Assembly (NCBI GenBank): GCA_914767715.1
Contig: OU612065.1
Span: 35,340,001 to 35,404,000 of the forward strand
DNA length: 64,000 bases
Direction of reading: 5' to 3'
Source: Membranipora membranacea
Lineage: Eukaryota > Bryozoa > Gymnolaemata > Cheilostomatida > Membraniporidae
Program-made: the position numbers and the translations under genes
Shown here: one piece after another, positions 50,701 through 61,734 of the stretch
How the letters are laid out: each line of letters starts with the position of its first letter
Position numbering within the stretch: position 1 is the first letter of the stretch
Notes under the pieces: generated by a model
Told to the model about the DNA's origin: nothing
The model's input: only the letters and a program-made list of their open reading frames with translations
The model's database searches: none

Positions 50701-51612
50701 AAAACGACTCCTTCTTAGTGGATCAAACAAGAGAAGAGCTCCAAGGTATGTGAGAGGAAAACTCCTAGGTGTGGATGTATGCTTTGTCTTGAATGTAGAT
50801 GATGTAGATGTCTGATGTAGATGAGGTATAACTATAATGATGATATTAGTTTGAGTGTAACCTGATCTTCCAGAGGCTTTAAGACTGCAGTTGAGTACAA
50901 AAGCACTTTGACCCATACTTCTAAAGCCATCTTACCTACTAACATAATGCAATCTGCTAGCAGCTCCAGACATACCATGTCAAATAACGTTTCTTGATTT
51001 ATTTCCCCCCCCCCCCCCCAACTTGTGCCCTAATTTCATTAGCACATTGTAGAAAACATCGGTCCAAGATGATATTGTCTGCCGAATAAAATAGTGTATG
51101 AATAATGTTTGACCGTGCACCATTCGCAACTTTCTTACACCTCCTTTTGATTTGTACAATATATTTTTATATAAATAATAGATAGTTATGAAAAATTTTC
51201 TATGATATTTCACAGGGTATGATTATTTTTATTATTATAATTATGAACATCACATGGTATTATTGTTATTCATATTGTTATCAGCGGTAAATCACGTGAG
51301 GAGCTTATTAGAGAGAAGATTCTGGAGTCTGAGATGAGAGTTGCTGCTCAGATGGGAGTGACTAACCAAGGAACAATGAATGCAGGTCTAACTGGACTAT
51401 TAACAAATACTGGCACATTTTTACCTGCTAGCTCATCGCGTTATCACCCACTAAACATCAGCCCCAGTAAATACAGCAAAGCGACAGACGCGTTCGGAGG
51501 TATGAGCTTGCTAGGATCTCTTGGATTTACTTCCCCTCGTCATGATCAGAGACTGAATAATACACTCTCTCCTAACAACTCGTTCGGAGAAGAAGATTCT
51601 CGGCAATCCTAA
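29733..51612 (+). CDS. Giant coiled-coil protein with Ser/Pro/Arg-rich head, 31 exons, about 1,873 aa
   Basis: Exons: 29733-29799, 30340-30468, 31084-31213, 31429-31467, 31643-31684, 31818-32023, 32628-33160, 35011-35176, 35715-35902, 36245-36361, 36675-36845, 38258-38380, 38810-38989, 39258-39534, 39697-39849, 40114-40349, 40874-41041, 41442-41588, 42171-42296, 42560-42829, 43567-43761, 44656-44819, 45064-45283, 45659-45823, 46414-46617, 47413-47556, 48068-48198, 48750-48977, 49703-49934, 50603-50745, 51285-51612. Every junction keeps frame (5,622 nt). The start is GCCATGG. Residues 1-382 are disordered with RSPxR/SPS repeats and a duplicated KEPDPPN/KEPDPPY. Residues about 400-1755 are almost unbroken Glu/Lys/Gln/Leu heptads. 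The tail (1766-1873) is Ser/Asn-rich. A basic disordered head plus a long rod suggests a centrosomal, rootlet or cytoskeletal scaffold, but no signature fixes the family. The donor at 30468 and the micro-exons are the least certain parts. Confidence 0.85.
30512..30853. mobile_element. 342-bp hAT-type MITE
   Basis: Ends are CAGGGGTGCCCAACC and the complement of CAGGGCTGCCCAACG (13 of 14 matching positions at the tips). It is flanked by GTTTACGA (30504-30511) and GTCTACGA (30854-30861), an 8-bp target duplication with one change. The CAGGG tip, the 8-bp duplication and inner GGGCCGCA motifs are hAT hallmarks. No transposase is present. It sits just after the second exon of the coiled-coil gene. 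Confidence 0.85.
31429..31467 (+). CDS. 39-nt micro-exon of the coiled-coil gene
   Basis: Bounded by CTTACAG and GTTTGA, it is in phase 2 on both sides and reads SSKIGRSQSLQI. Because 39 is a multiple of three it can be included or skipped without changing frame. The peptide matches the Ser/Arg style of its neighbours. Confidence 0.6.
31643..31684 (+). CDS. 42-nt micro-exon of the coiled-coil gene
   Basis: Bounded by CACTTATAACAG and GTGATG, it is in phase 2 on both sides and encodes ASHSRTGSEETRL. It keeps the same Ser/Arg-rich composition and, like the 39-nt exon before it, can be skipped without frame change. Confidence 0.6.
33161..35010. other. 1.85-kb intron of the coiled-coil gene
   Basis: It separates the head-coding exons from the first coiled-coil exon. 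It contains a poly-G run near 34552-34562 and no open frame or repeat with clear ends. It is the longest intron of the gene. Confidence 0.6.
37287..37385. repeat. Degenerate tandem repeat in a coiled-coil gene intron
   Basis: About four to five imperfect copies of a roughly 22-bp unit around CTAGATTAGAGTCTGAGAAC. Confidence 0.75.
37681..37723. repeat. Perfect 19-bp-arm palindrome
   Basis: AACCATAGACTTAATAATA, a 5-base spacer (37700-37704), then its exact reverse complement. The same 19-mer stands alone at 20015-20033. The pair looks like two terminal inverted repeats of a MITE brought together by internal deletion. Confidence 0.75.
41697..41888 (+). repeat. About 190-bp interspersed repeat, copy 1
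   Basis: It shares with 49037-49217, in opposite orientation, the blocks GTGTCACTGCCAATGGG, GGCAGCTTGCTGCACAC, TAGTTTTCTAGGATG, AGTATGAGGATTT and AGGGGCAGCCCA. It lies in a coiled-coil gene intron. Both copies run from about TAGATCAAA to GGGCAGCCC. There is no A/B box and no obvious inverted ends, so the class is unknown. Confidence 0.75.
42830..43566. other. Coiled-coil gene intron, nothing found
   Basis: AT-rich, with no open frame of coding character and no repeat with clear ends. The same holds for introns 43762-44655, 46618-47412 and 49935-50602, apart from simple AT-rich runs. Confidence 0.5.
49037..49217 (-). repeat. About 190-bp interspersed repeat, copy 2 (inverted)
   Basis: Inverted partner of 41697-41888 with small deletions, in a later intron of the same gene. 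The two copies could pair in the pre-mRNA across about eleven exons. Confidence 0.75.
50993..51020. repeat. Poly-C tract in the last intron of the coiled-coil gene
   Basis: An uninterrupted run of about 15 C. Comparable G runs lie at 34552-34562 and around 59773-59787. Such runs are prone to length errors in sequencing. Confidence 0.85.
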
Positions 51613-52629
51613 ACCATATTGTAAAGTAATCATATGGAATATGCGCGCTCTGTCAACAAGGGCAGATTACTTCTTAAAATTAATTATGTCGGGCTATAAA
51701 ATCAATAGTAATCTTAGTTAGAGGTCCTTCAAGGTCACCTTTTATACAGAGATCATCATGTCGCTGAGCACATTACTAGTTTTAATATAGATGGTTACTA
51801 ATAAGTAAAACCTTTATTTAATACTCTGTTTTTATGTAATTTTCTTTTTTCCTCCGTCCAAACCATTTTTCACCTGCTATGCTAACTTGCAAACTATGTA
51901 CAATGTATTTTAATTATGTAATATATTGTTTTCTTTACATGTGATTTGTCAGTTCCGTCCTCATTTGTCTTTTAAATTCTTAGTTTATCTATTTTATTTC
52001 TCCGTCCTGTGATATTTATTAATTATGTTACACTGTCCACACATAGACATAATACGATGATTTTTTAGATTTAGGTTTACGTAATCAATTTCTTTTATAC
52101 CTTTTCTACACCCTATGTATTTAATTTAAAGTCTGAATTTAATTACAACAATAGCGAGGTAATATAAATGTCTGGATGTTTTAAATATCAACTAATGGTG
52201 ACAAAACGGTCACCTTTACAATTCCCTTGTCAAAAACCAATCAGCTCTTTTATTTGCTTTATAAGGCCTATTATTAATGCTAATAGCATTGACTGCTGAA
52301 TGGCTGTTATATAGGTCACATCATCTAGCAACGTGTATACAAAAACCACTTGTAATGTTGACCATGCTTCAATGTAGTACGGTTGTATAGAAAAATATGA
52401 TTAGCTTAGTTGTTTTATCAATCAGTCGGACAGCACTTAGCAGTCAGTGTTATTAGTTGTGCTACATGATTTGGATTACTTGACAGCAGGATTCTAACCA
52501 TGGCTAACTGAGCTTCTCTTTGCGCTGACATTTGATGACTCCGGTGATAGCTGTAATTACATGGTGGTCTCAAAGGTCTATTGACAATTGAACTATTGGA
52601 TATCTGTTATTGAGTAATTGACACACACA
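51613..52629. other. Spacer between the coiled-coil gene and the C1orf87-like gene
   Basis: It holds the 3' UTR of the first gene and the promoter and 5' UTR of the second. It is AT-rich, without open frames or recognisable repeats. No canonical AATAAA was spotted soon after the stop at 51612. Confidence 0.55.
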
Positions 52630-55600
52630 ATGCCTAAATGCGGCAGAAGGGTGAGTGATATTTACTCTTATTTGTGTCATCACTGCTTGTATTTGTCACT
52701 GTAGCATCTTAAGCCCGAACTAATTTGCTGCCTGTAATGTTGATGTACTGATAATCAGATGCCTGAGAGGAGTGAGTGAAGTATATGCTGGATATCATGC
52801 AGGTCCGAAATAGTTATCTAACATTTACTCACGCTCTTGACTTTTAGCTTCCACTTTGGCTAGCTGAAGTTAGACATTAGCTATCATAAGACTAAACATT
52901 CCTCTAGTGAGGGTATGTTGCACAGCTGATTGGTACATTGTTGACTGTTCCATATGTGGCCACACTGCAGAAGGAGGCATGAAAAAAAAACAACCATACA
53001 ATCACCCTATCCTGTTCTCTATATTCAGACTGATTTGCCTGTGTTCGAGACAGGCGTTGGTGGGCTCATGGCGCAGGAGTATGTCAACAGAAATGCTCCC
53101 TTTGGAACCAACTACACACCAACTGTACGGACTAAAATTATTGGCGGCGTGCCAAGGCAGGTCAAGGAGACACAAAGGTTAGTTTTTCTCGAGTCAATCT
53201 TTGCTGTACGGTGCAGACCTTCCACATCCCCACCCAAATCAATCACCAAAGTAAAAACATCTTCTACCTGTTAACCACTCTGATTGATTTTACTTCTGCT
53301 TCTGCCACAAAGTATGGGATGAGAGAAAAAAGAGCGGATTGATTATCTGTCCATTACCACACACATGTTTTGTGCAATTAGTTCTAGTAGTTTAGCGCAA
53401 TTTTTTGACCTTGATATCTTTGCAGCCCAAATAGATCTTGCACCATTTGTTGCTCTTGTCATAGCATGGCACTCAGCGAGCTTTGCCAGTTCTTCCTACA
53501 TCTATATCCAAGGCAGCTGTCATCAGCTAAATATTTATAGATACATATTCCAATTTCCACACACAAACTAAACTAAGCCATACTTGGAGCCTGATGTATC
53601 AATCTGTTCTCACATGACTCATTATAAGGCTACTTCTGCGTTGTGCAGACCTCTTACTCTTGCACTAGCACGGCAGTGGCCATAAGCTGCTGCTGCAACC
53701 ACCATACTATGATAACAAAGCCAATTCACTCTAAGTTCTGGTCTGTTTTAGATCCTTTCAGCATCCAGCATTGGAGCCAGTTAGTCCTCAGAGGACCACA
53801 CACCCTGATAGTGTGCAGGATTTTGATGCTCATGTCAAAATGATGAAGGTATTGTGACTGATCCATTGCATAGAATTCATACAGCGACCAGGTTGCACAC
53901 TGTGGTCTAAATCCAATTTTCCAGATGACTTTGATGGGCAGTGAATCAGCCATGCCAGCCAACATCCACTTTCATTTGTTTTATATTTACAACCTGCAAG
54001 CTGATTTTACGAAGTAATTGATATGTTTATAACAAGACAGTTTGCAACTGGAATAATGACAGCCATGTGGTGCACAGCCTCCTGCAGTCAGGTGTGCCTT
54101 TGGTTAGCCATGCAGACTTTGGCAATAGGTTGATGTTTTTATCTGCAAGCGTGACATTTCTTCTCCAAATATCCAGCAAGATCTAATTGAACGCGGTTGG
54201 CCTTGTCAAAACTACTCGACACAACAAAAATTCAGCCCGCCATTATGATAGGATGTCTAGATAGTGTAACGTGTACTGTATATGCTGGGTTGTGATGTCC
54301 GTCTCTATGAGTAATGTCAAACTAATGAGGACAACTCCTAAATAGACGTGTTATAAAAAAAGTATTGATGTAGCTTTATCACACAATGCTCCCGCTGTAT
54401 CAATGGCAAACATAATAAGTTTGTATCATGCTGCAATCAATTTAGGTCCTTATGTTGTCAGGAACTTGAACCGATTTTCAGATATGAAAACATCCTTTTC
54501 AGCATGGTTTATTTTAATGTTGTTACTATGGACTGACATGCTCTGTCAACAAACCATTTTTATCTCAAAAGGTATACAGTGCAAAACAAATATCATTGTG
54601 TTTAGTTATTGGTTGTTTTATTATCTTATTTGTAATTTTTGCAGTCCAAACAACAGAATGAGAGACAGAGCTTGCAACAGACTCCGAGTAGCCCAGATTG
54701 GAGAAGTAGGCCTGTTTTACCCCCTATTCAGTCTAACAACCAAACTCCTCAACAATCTCATCACAATACTCAACACGGCAGCCAAACACAGACCTCTGTC
54801 GCTAACCATGGATCTCAATCTGTAAATCCCCATGACTCTTATCAGCAAAACTATCAGAACTACAATTCACAAACCCAATATCAGCAGCCAGCCGCGACAT
54901 CCAACCAGTACAGACAACCCTCACCGATCAAACAAATCGAACCAACCTACGAGCCCAGAGACTATAAGAATCACGGCGCGCCGAGAGACCACCAGTGGAA
55001 ACCGGCAGCAGGCTACTCTTATCTCCCAACGCAGCCAATCGCATTATCCAAAGACCAGGAAATTTTTCTAATGCATAAATTGGCTGAAGATCTAGCTGGG
55101 TGCTCACTGGAGCAGGTTAAAGCTGTATATGAGGATATGGCTGCTAACGACCGTGCCCTCACTGGTATGGGAAGCTACTCTGATCTCGGGATATTTCTAC
55201 AGAAGCAAGGGGTAGGTACCAACCAAACTTTCTCTAACTGTTTGAATTACTAACTCCAACTAAAGTGGAACAATTTGTTTTCCCCACTGGTTAAGTGGAA
55301 TATAGGTGCAACCAAAACAAGGAATCTTGCCTCTTACAATATTCTTCAATATCAAACAGAGGAAATGGGCGTAAGCAAAATGCAGTGATTAGGGAGCGAT
55401 TCAGCAAACTGGGAGCTGTCTTCACAATTAGGATATTTATATTTTAAGATCTACCCAAACCTGAACACACTGAGGCTGCTGGCATCTACATGTGTATCGA
55501 CAAAGGATATCGGATATGTAGACTATGAGAAGCTACTATCATTTCTTCTAGCTGCAGTGAGAAAAAGGTAATGGCTAGCTACTAATAGTTTCCAGAATAT

Positions 55601-58600
55601 AATAATAATTCAAATGTTTGGGTCCACAAGATTTTTTGATAGTATTAGGAATTGCTTCTGGCATAGTTAGGTTGTAGCAAATATCTTTGTCGGATCTTCT
55701 CTAGCTATTGTCACTGTCAATTTCAAGTTAAATGAAAGAATTACGATCTCCAGATTCTTCAGATTTTTTGCAATGCTATTGTGACAGTCTGCCCAGCGGC
55801 AGGTGTAAGAAGTGGTCTACAGTGGTCAACTGACTTTTGGTTTTCAGGCTCTGGCTCGATTCCCAGGACAAGTTGTTAAGCAAATTTACAATGTTTTGTA
55901 CTAGATGTAGAAATAGAAAAAACAGAGCTTCAATGATGCCGCAGTTGTAAACTTTGATATTTGACTTTTAATCGAAAGCTATCTATTATTTGATCTCGCG
56001 TGATCATATGTTATGTATGAATGCTTCACACAAGAGGGGAAAATGATAGATAGAGCTTAAATCAACAAGTTTGAGTAACTCAATGTAAAAACGGGAGAAA
56101 ATTTGAGTTGCGAATACTTTACTCCTCTAGGGTAACTCGCTTTGTGGTATCACTTTATTGAAGCATGAGCATTGAGCATATCATGTAGCATTAGAAAGTT
56201 ATTTGTAGAATGGATCAAACAGTCAGCAGGGCTAATAACTCTGTTTTCAATAATATAATATAATATAAGGTATGTTTGCTGTAACGTAGTGTGTTCTTCT
56301 ATGGATGATTATTTTATAAACGATATCCAATTTATCATATTTGAAATGATAGATAAAATTTGGTAAAACACCATAGCGGAAGTATTCGTAAATAGTCCAA
56401 TTAAGACTTTGTTTGGATTGGAGATGTGTGGAGACAAACCAGGTTGCAAACAATACAGTATGCCCAAGCATGCCATGTTCATCTCATCAGGGAGTTTGTC
56501 TCAAACTCCTCGATCTCATGAACATTCCGTTGAAATAAACGATCTGCTTGGACAAGCAAATTGAAAAGAAATCAGTTTGTGACTTCATGCTAGAATGACA
56601 TATTACACTGTGTGTGTAACAATAGAAGGCAAAATAATAATATAAGTAAATGATATAGACTGATAAAGGACTAACATTTCGTGTCATATGATAGGATGTG
56701 ATCAAATATGATGTGCAACCGTACCCATAAAATCCCTGTTAACACATCATCCCTGTTTAGCTTTTTCGGCAGGTGCTTGTATGTACCTGTTACTATCAGA
56801 GTTTCGGTTATATATGTACCTTCCTAATTGTACAACCGTATAACCAGTAAGTCCCATGACACAAGCTGGGACACCTCCTAACCACATCAAACCTCCAAAT
56901 ATTGCTGCCCCGGCTAAAAACTGTATGTTATCCCGATTTGTGCTGAGCCAAGGTTGCTGCGATTTGGTGTTGTTCAGTGGTGGTGGTGGATTTTCAGAAT
57001 TTTTTGCCACTGTCACCTCTACTGTGAAGTTGGTGTCTGAACCATCATCCTGCCAATTATTGCTTGTGCGACGATTTCCCACTTCATATATATTTGTTAT
57101 CGAGCTGGAAGGGCTATCTATGGCTTCTGTCGGTGATATTGTTGATGCCTGGTCTGTTGGGTGCCCAGGAACATGGGACTCAAGTTGTTCATTCTCATCA
57201 TCTTGGCTGAAGCTTGCTGGTCTCCAGGCCCAGTCGGTTATATCAAACTCAGCGTTTTCAACTGTGCTCTCCATGATTGTTTAGCTCCGCTAGAAGAGAA
57301 AATATAGGCTAGGGTTTAGGTTTGCTTGTTGAGGAGGACCTTTATTAATGCTAGTTAGCACCAATTTTCATTAGCTACAGTGGAAAGTCACATAATTTAA
57401 TAACGTTAGATAAATGTGAGCAAGCCATGTGCAAAAAAAAGCTTTTCCTCCTTCAAATAGATTTCTCCTCTAACATGGGCTTGGTGATGCCCAAATATCG
57501 AGCAAGTGTGTTTTTCTCCCTGGTGGGGAAGAGCTATCGCGAAAATCGGCTATTCAAGAGCTGGTGTCGATACTTAAGTTATGCCAATCCCTCTGCCTAC
57601 AGAGAGAGAAAATTTGGTTTAAGTCACACCCTAATCTAAATTTGTTCACTGCAATCTTACTAATTGTGAGAGCACAAATAGCCTCAAATGGGAATTCCAT
57701 TAATTATCACTAAGGAAAACTTTGTGCAATTTTTGCAGACTAAATTTTCCTTCATATATGGTGGGCAACCAGGTGTTAGTAAAACTCTAAAATTTGAAAG
57801 ATGTTGAGCAACTCTGTTGAACACGATATTAATTTCTTCTGACCTGCACTTATGGATGGCTTACATCAGCCAACAAAACAAGCTAATTCAGACAGCTAAC
57901 AAATGATGAAACTCAACACCAGCTGGCACAATTTTGTTTTTGAGGTGAAGTGGGATCGGGTTAGGTATTGTTAACGAATCCAGAGAGACTGTACAGGTTG
58001 AGAAAACTTGTCTTTACATATGTCATATAACATTGCACTGACTGACTAAGCTATGCTATACCGCCCTTATCAACCCTGAAAGTCGTCTAGTAACAGAAAA
58101 ACCTAATTCTTTGTACCTTTTTATCGATGCCTTGCTTCTCCACTATCCGATGCTTTTCTGTGTATGACTGTATTATTTTCTCAAGATTATAGTGACAGCA
58201 TGCTGTAATTAGCTGCAAATTTGAGTCATGTCCATCTGTAAGAACGACTTTCCTCTATAATGAGCGACACACATTTCTGGAGTGGATTTATCTCGACATC
58301 AGAACAAAAGAGATGGGAATTCCATTGGGATTTCCATTCGGGGTAAATCCATTGGGAATTCCACAAGATGTGACGTTCAGGTCTTAGAAAAGCCCACAAG
58401 TGTCAGCCACTTCAGGTTATGGCTATTAGCTGGCTGTAAGTTGTCAGTAATCAGGGTAAGGTAAATTATTTTCAATCCAGAACATATATGGCACTCAACT
58501 CTATTTCTCTACCCTGCTTATTTTTTGTAGTAAAGAGTTTCCTAATCAGGAGCCGGCGGTATTCTACTCCCATCGTAATGAAAATCAAGATCCATATGGG

Positions 58601-61600
58601 TGAGTATATCAGGTTATACTAAACTAATTGTTCACTTGACTTGAAGTTTTTGTAACGTTAATGGTGCTGGTAATCAGCCTTAGATCTTAGTATGGATCTT
58701 ATATTGGATTTTCTCAGAGTGATCAAGTCCAGCTTACTGGAAGTGCATTTCGATATGAAATGTTAACTCACTGTTTTTCCAGTGCTACTTAAAAGTTTCT
58801 GAATGCTCAAGACCAAGCTAATGCTTAGTTCATTGCTTTATCCTTGCTCCAGTCCAAAATATTATGGGTGAGCTCTTCATCGATGTGCTCCAATTCTATC
58901 TTTATAGATAATAATGAATGGTATTGTATAGGGTCATACACAGCATACTGTTAGTAACATCCAAAACTATCTTTTCCCATATCCTTTATTTTGTAAGCAC
59001 ATTTATATGCTACAGGCACCGATATTTGTTTCCAGCAATCTTCAGTCCCAATATTACATCGCTTAATTCCTGCCATAGCCACCTTACCCGCTTTTAATAT
59101 GTTTTGTTCCATCAATGAGTTGGATGTCACCACCGACTCCGATTGCACTGCTCCTCCATTCCAATCTGATCTGATCCAGTAACTTGATTGGCATGATTGT
59201 GCAACCAAACAGCCTCGCGAGAAACAGATCAGTTTGTAAATGTTAATGAATTTATGATTTGATGTGTATGGTATTTATCAGCTCACAGCATGATCCTGTA
59301 CGCTCAGATGGACAACTTTATCGACTTATACAGCAGGAGTTACTGCGAGCTAAAGCTACAGTGAACATTGAGGAGCTGAGGAAAATGTTTGGTAAAGCTG
59401 ATCGCTTGTTCAGGTTAACACTGTCTCAACCTCAAGTAAGATATCACCAACAAGTCATAGGAGCTTTACTCTTTGATATCACAAAGTAATCATAATGAAA
59501 TTTTATCATTTAAAATAGGTTTACTAAAAACAAGTGAATTACCATATGTTGTTGTCTTACCTTTTCCACTGAGAGCACAACTCCACTGTCAAAACAGAAT
59601 TCAGTTTTGAAGTTTTGAGTATTTATTTGAAGTTCAAAACCATCATATCTATGGAAGTATCTACTTGTAACCAATCACTAAGATCATCATAGCAATGCTA
59701 CAATGGTTACCCTTGACATCTGAATACGCTTTGTTGCATAATCGCATGAAACCTCACTGCTTGGCTCCCGAGGGGGGGGGGGGGGGTAAGACCGTTTGAG
59801 GAAAGCCAATATGAGTAATTATTCTTTCATTGCCATGACATCTCCAACCCTGATAATTCGAATAACTTATAATAATTCAAATTACCAGATAACAGAGATA
59901 TGTAGAAGTGTGAAGTTACCACTCTCAGATGCTGTTATTGATCGGATGCTTGAGCACTGTGAAACACATGGAGACGGTCAATATGTGTAAGTATATATAA
60001 CAGAACAGTTCCAAAGTAGATGAATTACTGAGCTGCATAAGAAGGCATCTTACTAAGGTATCTCAAGATGGAACTGTATTTCGCAACCAGATGCAAATGA
60101 CATTTTAGCAAAGCTGAATCAATCTATGGTAGTTTGCAGTGAAAAGGATGATTTACCAGTTAATTTATGACCAACATGCATGGATTTGAGTGAGTCAAAA
60201 CAGAGGTATGAAGAGAAAATTCTTACTTCTTATTTTCTGTCCTCAGTTGGACAGGCTTTGTTGAGCTGTTGGAGAAAGTTCAACCTCATGCTACAGGTCT
60301 TCCTATTCCTGAGAGTAAGCGCCCCCTAGAGTACGCTAGAAAATATCGCAAGCCAACGGAGAACTGGCCTCATCCAAACCCTGCTGCCCTAGAGCCGGCA
60401 GCAAAAATTCCTCTCATGTCACGGAGGGACGACCCTGTACAACATGAGGTAGGTTAACCGTAAGTAATATTCATCAGGAAACTTTTGCATAGAATTATAT
60501 TTTCTACCTTTCCTTTGTATCCATGGACTATGTGTTGAAAAAAATTTATAGTGAGCTAGATCACTATCATCCTTTATAAAAGCCAGCCTTACAACAGCCA
60601 TACTGTCTGTTTTCATTTTGATTTTGGCCGTAGTTAAGGACGGAGTTGTACTTTTAGGTATCAATAGGCTGTCATATTCTCACCAATATGAACACTATCA
60701 ACAGGTTATCATGACAACTCATTGAACTCAATTTCTTTGTTACATTAAAGCTCCTAAACAGACAGTCAGCAAACATGCTGCCTCCCCCTCACTCCCAGGA
60801 GTTGAACGCCCCTGTAGCAGCCCGAACCCTGCAGCATCAGAACATCTCCGCTCCTGCAGGCTCACATGGCAGATTGGTGACTGACTCACAGGTCAGTCCT
60901 AGGGGACTCGGAGTACAAAACCACAACAAACCGTGGTCAAAGGTACTGTGAAAAGGAGCTTCATAATATCTAGTCCATCGTCCATCGTCCATCGTCCATC
61001 GTCTAGTACCAAGTTTATCTCTCAACAAGCTTTTCCTGTCCATACTTCTAAAGACATTGTTGATTCGTTATCGAGTTTGCTTTTGATTCAGATCATTGTT
61101 TAGGGTTCAAGGTTTTATCGGATGTTGATTAACCGACTCCTTGATAAAACAAGATTCAATAGTAAATTACTAAATCATAAGTAACCTAAACAACCCACAG
61201 TCTAATTGGATCCTTGTTGATTGATTGTTAACAGGAGCAGCATGATACCTGGTTTGAGGGATTCAGAAAGCTTGCAGAGGCGTTGTATCGCCATGATCTC
61301 GACAGACAAGGTGAGAGATCAGCGATTTTAAATTTAAAAGTTCAAATGAAATTTAGTGTCAACAGTGCTAATTATGAAATCATGTCATATTTTGGTCTTG
61401 AAGTTTGCAGTCTCACAAAAATTAAGTATTTGAAGATCTCCTGCCAATATATATCACCCTGAATGCTTTGGGAAGACAACTCAAAATATTCAACAATATA
61501 AAAACATGTACAATTATCATACATAACATACAGGCATCTGATCATCTATCTGATCTTTCCTCCTCAGGCTCGATGAAGCAGGATCAGTGTAGATGGCTGA

Positions 61601-61734
61601 TCACCGAGTACAATGATATCTATGACCTGAGGCTCGATGGTAGTTCTGTTGATCATTGCATCAATCGCAACACAACAAACTCTGGAACTGAAATCGACGG
61701 GCTGCTACAAAGCCTACTGTCGTTGAGAGACTGA
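52630..61734 (+). CDS. C1orf87: C1orf87-like EF-hand protein, 12 exons, 619 aa
   Basis: Exons 52630-52650, 53029-53177, 53752-53848, 54645-55211, 55449-55567, 58531-58599, 59282-59435, 59889-59986, 60247-60448, 60751-60891, 61235-61310 and 61568-61734 all join in phase. Matches to human C1orf87 as I recall it, in the same order: TVRTKIIGG near the start, VDYEKLLSFL, the GDGQYVWTGFVELL helix-loop block, and at the C-terminus WFEGFRKLAEALYRHDLDRQ followed by WLITEYNDIYDL. The loop at about 560-571 (D-L-D-R-Q-G) is EF-hand-like but lacks the usual final Glu, so calcium binding is uncertain. A Gln/Asn/Ser/Pro-rich linker fills most of exon 4. Human C1orf87 has no settled function. AATAAA at 61775-61780 lies 41 nt after the stop. 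The 21-nt first exon is the weakest part; Met codons in exon 2 are alternatives. Confidence 0.75.
55568..58530. other. Large intron of the C1orf87-like gene hosting an antisense gene
   Basis: At 2.96 kb this is the longest intron of the gene. It contains the intronless minus-strand gene at 56747-57274. The remainder is AT-rich, with small open frames (56247-56471, 56487-56705, 57427-57639) that show no coding character. Confidence 0.65.
56747..57274 (-). CDS. Nested intronless gene: 175-aa protein with C-terminal hydrophobic segment, unknown
   Basis: I do not recognise the family. Residues 1-110 are acidic, Ser/Asn/Pro-rich and probably disordered, with no signal peptide. Residues about 118-152 (IQFLAGAAIFGGLMWLGGVP and on to TGYTVVQLGRYIY) are hydrophobic with Gly and Pro in the middle, long enough for a hairpin or one-and-a-half membrane passes. 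A short Asn/Lys tail follows. This suggests a tail-inserted protein of the ER, mitochondrial outer membrane or peroxisome; that is inference. It lies wholly within an intron of the C1orf87-like gene on the opposite strand. Just upstream of the ATG, TTTTCTCTTCTAG (ending near 57294) looks like a splice acceptor, so a 5' UTR exon or a trans-spliced leader may join there. Confidence 0.65.
   Translation of the reverse strand: MESTVENAEFDITDWAWRPASFSQDDENEQLESHVPGHPTDQASTISPTEAIDSPSSSITNIYEVGNRRTSNNWQDDGSDTNFTVEVTVAKNSENPPPPLNNTKSQQPWLSTNRDNIQFLAGAAIFGGLMWLGGVPACVMGLTGYTVVQLGRYIYNRNSDSNRYIQAPAEKAKQG
60970..61005. repeat. (CCATCGT)n microsatellite
   Basis: Four to five copies of CCATCGT lie in the intron before the penultimate exon of the C1orf87-like gene. 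Confidence 0.85.

Noticed and set aside
35011-51612. Calling the coiled-coil protein rootletin, a golgin or a myosin tail
   Set aside because: Heptad composition alone gives spurious similarity to all of these; no family-specific segment was recognised.
56856-57284. 142-aa plus-strand open frame
   Set aside because: Shadow of the nested minus-strand gene, which has the better composition and a membrane segment.
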